NCBI GenBank assembly: GCA_032622095.1
Contig: CP136061.1
Span: forward strand, 212,504,373 to 212,568,372
Length of the DNA: 64,000 bases
Reading direction: 5' to 3'
Origin: Siphonodentalium dalli
Lineage: Eukaryota > Mollusca > Scaphopoda > Gadilida > Siphonodentaliidae
Shown here: positions 57,491 through 64,000 of the stretch, in pieces
How positions within the stretch are numbered: position 1 is the first letter of the stretch
How the letters are laid out: each line of letters opens with the position of its first letter
Program-made: the position numbers and the translations under genes
Notes under the pieces: generated by a model
The model's input: the letters and a program-made list of their open reading frames with translations, nothing else
Databases searched by the model: none
What the model was told of the DNA's origin: nothing

Positions 57491-60400
57491 CTAGACTTGG
57501 TCAATAGCATCTAGTTTTGTCTCACGGATGAATGATTGTACAGCTAAGAAAATTTTTTCATTGTCGCAATCGGGTAGAGCAGGGTCTCCAAATAGCAGAA
57601 TTTTTAGTGAGTAAATATTATAAGGAAGTAATTTATTCAATAGGCGAATTCTTGGGATCGAATGTAGGCAACAATCAAAGAAATAATGGAAGGCATTTTC
57701 TTCTCCATTTCCACATGAGCAGTCTTTGCAACTTGCAATGTAATTTTGAACCTTATCTGATAGGAGGTTGCTACATTCACATCGCAATCTGCAGTGATAT
57801 ATATTTTCAGTCCGCTTTCCTACATTGTAATATTTGGGGGGTTTGGGTATTTCTGGTTTAAATGTGTTTAGATAACATTGTAGGTTAAGATCTCGAGTCT
57901 TAGTTTTGGTTGCATTCCAATTTTTTACACACGTGGGCATGAATGTTGACTCCATTCTTTTTGTATTAGGTTTAAAATGTATAAAGTTTGATGCAAATCT
58001 AGTATCGTGGTCGCTTATATCGGAGAATTTTGGGGGAAGTAAGTCAACTAAATATTTGGGCACTTTGTGATTGACAATGTTATGAAAAAGTGAAAGTCTT
58101 TTTGTTTGTCTTCTTTCTGAAAGTGTTTCCCAACCCATTTCGGTTAGTATTCGTTTGCGAGGTACAGATCTCGTACAGCCACTTATAATGCGTGCGGCTT
58201 CATATTCTACATCATCTAGTTGTTTGAGTAACTTGTCTGGTGCTCCAGCCCAGACACTACTTGCATATTCCATGATTGGGCGTACGTGTGACAAATAGAG
58301 GATTTCAAGAGTTTTGCGGTTTAAAAGATACTTGAGTCTTCGTAGTTGGGATAATTTAGCATAAGCTCTGGCACATACATTTTCTATATAACTGTCCCAT
58401 GTTAAGTCGTCATCTATTTCCATGCCTAGATGCCTGTGCTGTTTAGAGTAATCAAGTCTCAATCCATCAAAGGTTATGAGCGGTCTCTCAAGGTTTTGAG
58501 AACTTGTGAAAAATAGTAATTTTGTCTTAGAATTATTAAATTTAACTATCCATGTGTCCGCCCACTTTCTTATTTTCTCCATGTCGTTATTTACACTATG
58601 TTCAAGGCTTTGTATGTCCCTATCGGATTTTATGAGGCATGTGTCATCGGCGTATAGTCTGGTTTGTGATTCTATGTTGTCAGCAATATCGTTTATATAG
58701 ATTAAAAATAGCAGCGGGCCGACTACGGACCCCTGGGGGACCCCTGCTGTTACTGGCGAATATTTAGAAAAGCTAGAATTTATTTGCACCCTTTGTTGCC
58801 GTCCGTCAAGATAATTTGTGAACCATTTATGCAAGTTGTCTGTTATTCCATAGTGTTTTAATTTGAGTAACAGACCTTGGTGCCATACTTTGTCAAACGC
58901 TTTCGAGATGTCACAGAAAACAGCACACGTGCTTTGTTCATTGTCTACAGCGTGGTGTATTCTATGAAAAATTTCAACAAGTTGGAGTTCGGTACTGTGG
59001 CCTGGTATAAAACCGGATTGGTATTTATATAGTAAGTTGTTTGTATTTAAATGATTAAAGACTTTGTTGAATACCACTTTTTCTAATATTTTACCAATAC
59101 AGCTTATTAGTGAGATGGGGCGATAGTTATTTGGATCACTGCGGTCACCATTTTTAAATATTGGTATTATGTTTGCTCTTTTCCATGCCACAGGGAAACA
59201 ACAGCTCTTAAAAGATTTATTAAAAATATAATATAAGGGTTTACTGATGGAGCTGCATGTTTCCCTGAGCAATTTATTGTTTATCCCATCAGGACCGTTT
59301 GCCTTCTTAACAGGAAGGCATTTTAGAATGTCAAATATTTCTTTCTCATTTGTTTTAATTTCTTTTAAAAACTTATTGGTTCTATCTGCAAAGGTCGGGG
59401 GCTCCATTTTATTGGTTTCTAGTGTGCCATGTTTAGTGAATATCTCATTGAGGAGTTCTGCCTTTTGAATCTCATCTTCAATATCCGTATTACCTGATTT
59501 CAGTATAGGTATTGTATGGTCGGTCGAAAAATTGTTGAGAAGTTGTTTTACAGTGTGCCAGAATTGTTTTGGTTTAGTATTCACACTTAAGTTTTCGTCT
59601 AGATCGCTCATGTATCTTTCCTTTGCTGCTTTTTTTAAATTGTTAACTTTGTTTCGAACACACTTGTATTTGTTCCAATCAGACACCATATTTCTACGAA
59701 CTGCCAGTTTTTTCAGTCGGTCGCGTTTTCGGATATGTTTTCTGATGATACCGTCAAACCAGGGTTTATCACGATTTCGGATTGTTATCTCATGGTATGG
59801 GATATGTTTTTTGGAGACCTCTAAGAAGGTTTCAGTGAATTTGTCAACCATTTTATCTATATGCGTCGAGTCGGCTTCGGTATGTAACATTTGTTTCCAG
59901 TCGATATTGAAGAGTTCCGTGTTTAATCTCTCATAGTTGCCCTTTGAATAATTCCAAACAGAACGTTTGTAGGATTTTGGTTTATATATTGGGACACACA
60001 CTTCAACCGACGTTGCAAGGTGGTCTGATACTCCGAGATCATAAGTAGAGGGGTTCATTGATTTAATGGTGTCACTTATTATGATCGGGTCTAATAAAGT
60101 TTCCGAGTTTCCTGCTATTCTAGTTGGTCCGCTTATGACATTTTTTAGAGTAAATTTTGTCATGATTGACTGAAGAGGACCTGATCTTTTCAGCAAATCG
60201 CAATTTAAATCGCCTACTATCACCAGCGAAGAATTTATGGACAAGGCACGTTCGATCGCTTCATCTAGTTTTTTCCAATATGTCTCAATACATTCGTTAT
60301 CTGAACGGTAAGTTACGCAAAGAATAAATTTGTGCTTGGTTCCCACCTCAAACCATAAAATCTCATCTTCAAAACATAAAAAGTCTAGCAATTTAAAGGT

Positions 60401-60829
60401 GATATGAGTCGAGAAATATACGGCGAGTCCGCCACCACGTTCATTCCTATCAAGTCGAATTGGAGGTTGACAGTTAGATAAGGTACTGTTTTCACTGGGA
60501 AAGTTTGCATTTAGATGTGTTTCGCTAAAGCAGATGATATCAAAATCATCTATCTCCTCTGCAATGTGTGATATTTTGTTTCTGATACTTCGTATATTGT
60601 AGTGAAAAACTGAAAGAGTTTCTTGTTCAAAAGGTCCAGGGTTCTTTTCTGTGTCATTTGATAATATGATGAGGAGGGAGAGAAGGAGGAATACAGCAAG
60701 GTGTCTACAGCGACGAGGGTCGAATGCCAGATTAGTTGGTTTTGAAAAGTTGAGTTTGATGGTACCAGAACGCCAGCGTATTTTGAATAGACCGATCGCC
60801 TGCCTATACTGCATTAGTGGTACATTCAT
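57491..60829 (-). CDS. LINE endonuclease-reverse transcriptase with N-terminal 2A-like sequence
   Basis: The frame has 1112 residues. An arginine-rich patch (39-42) and a leucine/isoleucine stretch (44-56) lead into DTEKNPGP (59-66), which fits the D-x-E-x-N-P-G-P ribosome-skipping consensus. Then comes an apurinic-type endonuclease: YNIRSIRNK (77-85), SETHLN (102-107), GDLNCD (206-211) and SDH (268-270). Reverse transcriptase blocks are NNYRPISLISCIGKILEK (567-584), FCDISKAFDKVWH (638-650), AGVPQGSVVGPLLF (695-708) and the catalytic YADDT (726-730). A C-terminal cysteine-rich region (HCRLRCECS, then CSCG-x-ENAFHYFFDC) is typical of CR1/Jockey-group invertebrate LINEs. All catalytic motifs look intact. 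Skipping at the G/P junction would release a 65-residue hydrophobic leader from the enzyme. Confidence 0.92.
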   Translation of the reverse strand: MNVPLMQYRQAIGLFKIRWRSGTIKLNFSKPTNLAFDPRRCRHLAVFLLLSLLIILSNDTEKNPGPFEQETLSVFHYNIRSIRNKISHIAEEIDDFDIICFSETHLNANFPSENSTLSNCQPPIRLDRNERGGGLAVYFSTHITFKLLDFLCFEDEILWFEVGTKHKFILCVTYRSDNECIETYWKKLDEAIERALSINSSLVIVGDLNCDLLKRSGPLQSIMTKFTLKNVISGPTRIAGNSETLLDPIIISDTIKSMNPSTYDLGVSDHLATSVEVCVPIYKPKSYKRSVWNYSKGNYERLNTELFNIDWKQMLHTEADSTHIDKMVDKFTETFLEVSKKHIPYHEITIRNRDKPWFDGIIRKHIRKRDRLKKLAVRRNMVSDWNKYKCVRNKVNNLKKAAKERYMSDLDENLSVNTKPKQFWHTVKQLLNNFSTDHTIPILKSGNTDIEDEIQKAELLNEIFTKHGTLETNKMEPPTFADRTNKFLKEIKTNEKEIFDILKCLPVKKANGPDGINNKLLRETCSSISKPLYYIFNKSFKSCCFPVAWKRANIIPIFKNGDRSDPNNYRPISLISCIGKILEKVVFNKVFNHLNTNNLLYKYQSGFIPGHSTELQLVEIFHRIHHAVDNEQSTCAVFCDISKAFDKVWHQGLLLKLKHYGITDNLHKWFTNYLDGRQQRVQINSSFSKYSPVTAGVPQGSVVGPLLFLIYINDIADNIESQTRLYADDTCLIKSDRDIQSLEHSVNNDMEKIRKWADTWIVKFNNSKTKLLFFTSSQNLERPLITFDGLRLDYSKQHRHLGMEIDDDLTWDSYIENVCARAYAKLSQLRRLKYLLNRKTLEILYLSHVRPIMEYASSVWAGAPDKLLKQLDDVEYEAARIISGCTRSVPRKRILTEMGWETLSERRQTKRLSLFHNIVNHKVPKYLVDLLPPKFSDISDHDTRFASNFIHFKPNTKRMESTFMPTCVKNWNATKTKTRDLNLQCYLNTFKPEIPKPPKYYNVGKRTENIYHCRLRCECSNLLSDKVQNYIASCKDCSCGNGEENAFHYFFDCCLHSIPRIRLLNKLLPYNIYSLKILLFGDPALPDCDNEKIFLAVQSFIRETKLDAIDQV
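60632..60655 (-). promoter_or_regulatory. 2A-like ribosome-skipping motif in LINE ORF
   Basis: The codons for DTEKNPGP lie directly after the hydrophobic run FLLLSLLIILSN. 2A-like sequences with NPGP are known from non-LTR retrotransposons of sea urchins, amphioxus and molluscs. The threonine replaces the commoner valine or isoleucine, so activity needs testing. Confidence 0.75.
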
Positions 60830-61122
60830 CGATAATATAGTAATTTAGACATGTAGTATAGGCTTGCGATCGTGACTGGTCGTGAACGGACTTTCATGAA
60901 ATGATAGAACATGACATCGATGGGTTTGAAACGACTGGTGAATGGTGGTGTAACAAAGAAAATTGTATAACAAAAATAAACATAATATATATAAACTTGT
61001 ACGTTGGAGCTTTGGTAGATCATTTGATCGGAAATACGGCTGACTACCCAGCCGATGATACTGGATGATAGGGAATTTTGTATAATGTTTTCAGCGCGAA
61101 GACTTAGTTGGAAAACGTTCAC
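60826..61122 (-). CDS. Upstream short frame of the LINE, overlapping the main ORF by ATGA
   Basis: This 98-codon frame ends in TGA overlapping the ATG of the endonuclease/RT frame (ATGA, 60826-60829). No zinc knuckle, RRM or coiled coil of a usual ORF1 is visible. The overlap would allow termination-reinitiation, but the frame may be chance within a 5' leader. Confidence 0.3.
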   Translation of the reverse strand: MNVFQLSLRAENIIQNSLSSSIIGWVVSRISDQMIYQSSNVQVYIYYVYFCYTIFFVTPPFTSRFKPIDVMFYHFMKVRSRPVTIASLYYMSKLLYYR

Positions 61123-61130
61123 TATCTAGT

Positions 61131-61969
61131 GTGGTGTTTTTGATTACTGCAAATTAGTGCTGTAAAAGTTTAGTCTTTTAAAGACCAGACAAACATTTAA
61201 ATGACATAACCAGGTTGGTCAAAGTTAAATCTTATTTGTGGGGGTGCACTTTTTTAAGAATTACAGTTTTGGAAATGTTTAAACTATATAAGTTCTGTGA
61301 AATTTGTTATCAAAAATGAGTATAATTTTTATAATAGAGTTATCTCCAGTTCGGTAGATTTTAATTTCACTAAGATTTACATTAAAAGTCTTGTTTTGTT
61401 TTATCAACTATCCGGACCTATATAGGACAGATAAGTACACATATGGAGAGGCTATGTTTAAAATGTGTATACGTTTCTACGCGATAAAGGCGCCATGTCA
61501 GACACCATTGGTCCGCTTCCATCTTCTGTTAGTTAAGATGCTGTGCAAAGTGACGTGAAAGGTCAAGGAGATGCAGCCAGCGGCCAGCCACGCGATGGAG
61601 GAGAAATATGTTTGGTTTTTGGTTCAGGAATATTTAACATATATAGTTGTATTTTCGTTTGTGAACGATGGTTAGAATTTAGTTCGACCATCTAGCCTCT
61701 AAGAGCAATGTTCTGATTCTTAATTTTATCTGGAAAGAACGTTATCTCAGTCCATTGGCATTGGCTATATTCAGTGCATCATATCGGGGTCAAATCAGTA
61801 CAGTACAGTATTGATCAAAACAAAATTATTGTGAATGTTTAAGTTATGTATTATGATTCATGGGTCTTTATGATCAGCATATATTTGTTTCGTTGGTTGT
61901 TGCCATACTTTGGAAGTAGTTAAACACTTATATCACATCATTGTTGATGTATAAATTATAAACGTTTAA
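61131..61969. other. Non-coding stretch right of the LINE
   Basis: AT-rich sequence without recognisable genes, tandem repeats or inverted repeats. Confidence 0.4.
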
Positions 61970-63290
61970 ATATACATCTATTTTGCGAATGTCTGTCTGC
62001 CTGTCTATGTTATAGGGCTATTAACGGGGGATCATCTAGATGGCCACAGAAGGGTCTAACATGGGTAACATTTTACGATGAAGAAAATGTTGCAGGTTAA
62101 AATTTTCTAATGTGATGCTGTTGGTGTCAGGGACTGAAAAGGCGGACGAGCAACACAATCCATGCCCATTTTTGTCACCGATTCCACCAAATATATCCAT
62201 AATCATCTCCATTATACGAGGTGTCTAATGGTGTTGTTTAAAGAAGTCAAAAGTGGCGCCGTTCGAGTCAGGGTTGGTGGGGAGGGGCACCATAATTAAT
62301 AGCAACATGTTTAGCGCTGATTTCCACCTACTTGATACATATTCTTCCCATGCATGTTGCGCGAAATCTAATCGTGTGGTTTAAAGACACCACATTTGTA
62401 CCGTTTGCGTCAGAGATGGGGAGATGAGGGGCATTGCATTTATAAGAATGTTTTAGTCGCCTATTTCCACAAAAGTTATATAGTCATCTCCATGATACGA
62501 GGAATCTAATGATGTTGTTTAAAGAAACCAAAGTGGACATAATCAGTCAGTTTATATATGGGAAGGGTATACCATAAGTGCATCAACAAAACTGTATCGC
62601 CGATCTTCACCAAACTTATATAATCATCATATACAGGATAAGTCCGGGATAAAACATTTTATTACCAATTATTACCAAAATTAGATAAACATGTATAGGC
62701 ATCCTTATGGTGGGATGGTTCAAAGTCGGCTGACCGGTGCCAGGGTCATGTATACCTACGTCACAATTTGCTCAAAAATTTCAACATTCGCGAAGATATC
62801 GACAATCTATATATTGGACTAATGAGCTCTTCCAATATCTTATCGCGGATAGTCCAAACACCGGATACCTAACGGATTCGTTTTAAAATTTCAAAACCTC
62901 GTAAAATGGTGAACAATTATATCTTTTCAACTGTCATATTTATATGGGGATGGGAATACCGGCATTCATAGTGAGCTATCAAAAATGATACGTAGCTCAT
63001 TTGCTATCGTTTTTGGTTGAGTTATTTATAGATATTCACTCGATGTGAGACATCTAAGTTATATGCTGCAATTTTAAGTTTTCGAGTAATTTATATTATA
63101 AGTTCCCGGCCCGGAGTGACGTTGGAGTGGGGCACCAATGACACCATAGTTGATAGAACCGTGTTGGTTACGAAATTATTTATATTAGGCGTTTACATGC
63201 TACATGTACGAGGAATATACTGGTGTATATGCCAAAGTGACACCATCTGAGTAAGGGTGAGGTCGCGGCACAACAATTTATAAAACAAAA
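61970..63290 (+). repeat. Second copy of the 140-bp-unit array
   Basis: It starts ATCTATTTTGCGAATGTCTG and continues GGGGGATCATCTAGATGGC, TTTTCTAATGTGATGCTGTT and CCGATTCCACCAAA in the order of 38815-40450. Units with ATACGAGG(A/T)(A/G)TCTAAT follow and decay toward the right. It is an interspersed family with internal tandem repeats. Confidence 0.65.
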
Positions 63291-64000
63291 TGCGAATAGA
63301 ATATTTAACCGTATACATAATGTTTGACTACTGTCAAATACAAACTCTGTGTCAATTTAATGATTCAGTACAACTTGATCAATGAGAACTCAGGAACTCT
63401 GGAAGAATGAGACAATCATCAACTATTGCCGAGAATTCATGCCTCGTCGATGGTACAATTTAAAGATAAGATAACGTTTGAAGTACGCGATTTGTGACTG
63501 TAGAAGATCCAAACTAAGAATCCATCATGCATGTGTTGGTTCTTCGCGAACAAATAACCAAACACACAATGAGTTTGTTCTTCAGGAAGAACGAAATTAA
63601 AAGAACAAACGAAGAACTACACGGAGAACAAATTTAAAGATTCAAATTCCACATGTAACCAAACTTGTTTCTAAATTTTGTCCTGAGGGGAGAACCAGTC
63701 TGGGCGGCTTTGGTTCTATATTTGGTTCTCCGGATAGAACCAGAGAATGGAACCGAATAGCTCCTCTGGGTTCAACATTCTGTTCACTAAATGCATTATA
63801 TATATATACATGCATAGGGCACAATTATAAATGCTTGAGGACAGATTGTGTGATGTGATACTACGCTACAGTTATAAGCACGCTTGTTGGTGTGACAGAA
63901 TGTGGTTTCAGAATGTTCTACAAATACGTTATACTGTTTAAAATTTATATCACACGATGTTTGGCACCGCATATACCCCGAACACGTCTGATGTCTGAAG
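63291..64000. other. Right end of window, GAACC/GGTTC-rich, no gene
   Basis: Between 63520 and 63790 many GGTTCT and AGAACC words occur on both strands, which may be a decayed palindromic repeat. No coding sequence is recognised. Confidence 0.4.

Larger units (their letters stand above)
57185..61130 (-). mobile_element. Apparently full-length APE-type LINE with 2A-like motif
   Basis: On the minus strand it consists of an upstream frame (61122-60826), a 1112-codon endonuclease/RT frame (60829-57491) and a 3' region of about 300 bases with AATAAA near 57197. End points are approximate. The long undamaged frame suggests a young, possibly active copy. It lies outside the palindrome arms, so no empty site is available. 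Confidence 0.75.

Overview
The window is eukaryotic, AT-rich and dominated by mobile DNA. It most likely comes from a mollusc, probably a bivalve. The reasons are long introns with GT/AG borders, the abundance of catgtacatgta-type words, a tRNA-derived SINE with a bivalve-like tail, L2/CR1-type LINEs, Helitron-like arrays with GTCTGTCTG starts, and an animal-type phosphoethanolamine N-methyltransferase (PMT) gene. The species cannot be named from sequence alone. MAIN LAYOUT. The window is one giant imperfect palindrome. Arm 1 (about 36-33483, + strand) and arm 2 (about 40722-56414, reading as its reverse complement) carry the same PMT exons and introns in the same order. The two genes converge tail to tail on a 7.2-kb spacer (33484-40721). 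Each arm holds the last five coding exons of PMT (arm 1: 2698-32405; arm 2: 53413 down to 43330). The 5' exons, including the glycine-rich SAM loop, are not recognisable inside the window. Arm 1 is about twice as long as arm 2 because most mobile insertions are on its side. READING THE ARMS AGAINST EACH OTHER. Each arm serves as the empty-site control for the other. The comparison shows a 5.9-kb piggyBac-type insertion at TTAA (5606-11529) carrying a two-exon mini-gene; TTAA-flanked MITEs present in one arm only (879-1373, 26353-26854, 55331-55832); a 400-bp hAT MITE (27487-27886) whose counterpart site in arm 2 looks like an excision footprint (46095-46109); a 441-bp TIR MITE only in arm 2 (52231-52671); a 2.2-kb TIR element only in arm 1 (30008-32170); and a 10.1-kb block only in arm 1 (about 14573-24738) holding a minisatellite and an L2-type LINE. 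Shared by both arms, and so older than the split, are a SINE, a TIR element with a nested TTAA MITE, and an element with GAATCT-rich terminal repeats. SPACER AND RIGHT FLANK. The spacer contains a 4.4-kb foldback element with arms of about 1.2 kb around a 42-bp minisatellite, then a 140-bp-unit array. Right of arm 2 is an intact 1112-residue endonuclease/reverse transcriptase LINE (57491-60829, - strand) with a 2A-like ribosome-skipping motif after a hydrophobic N-terminal stretch, followed by a second copy of the array family (61970-63290). The only host gene recognised is PMT. It makes phosphocholine by stepwise methylation of phosphoethanolamine. An alternative to a true palindrome is a misjoin of two divergent haplotypes; read evidence is needed to settle this.
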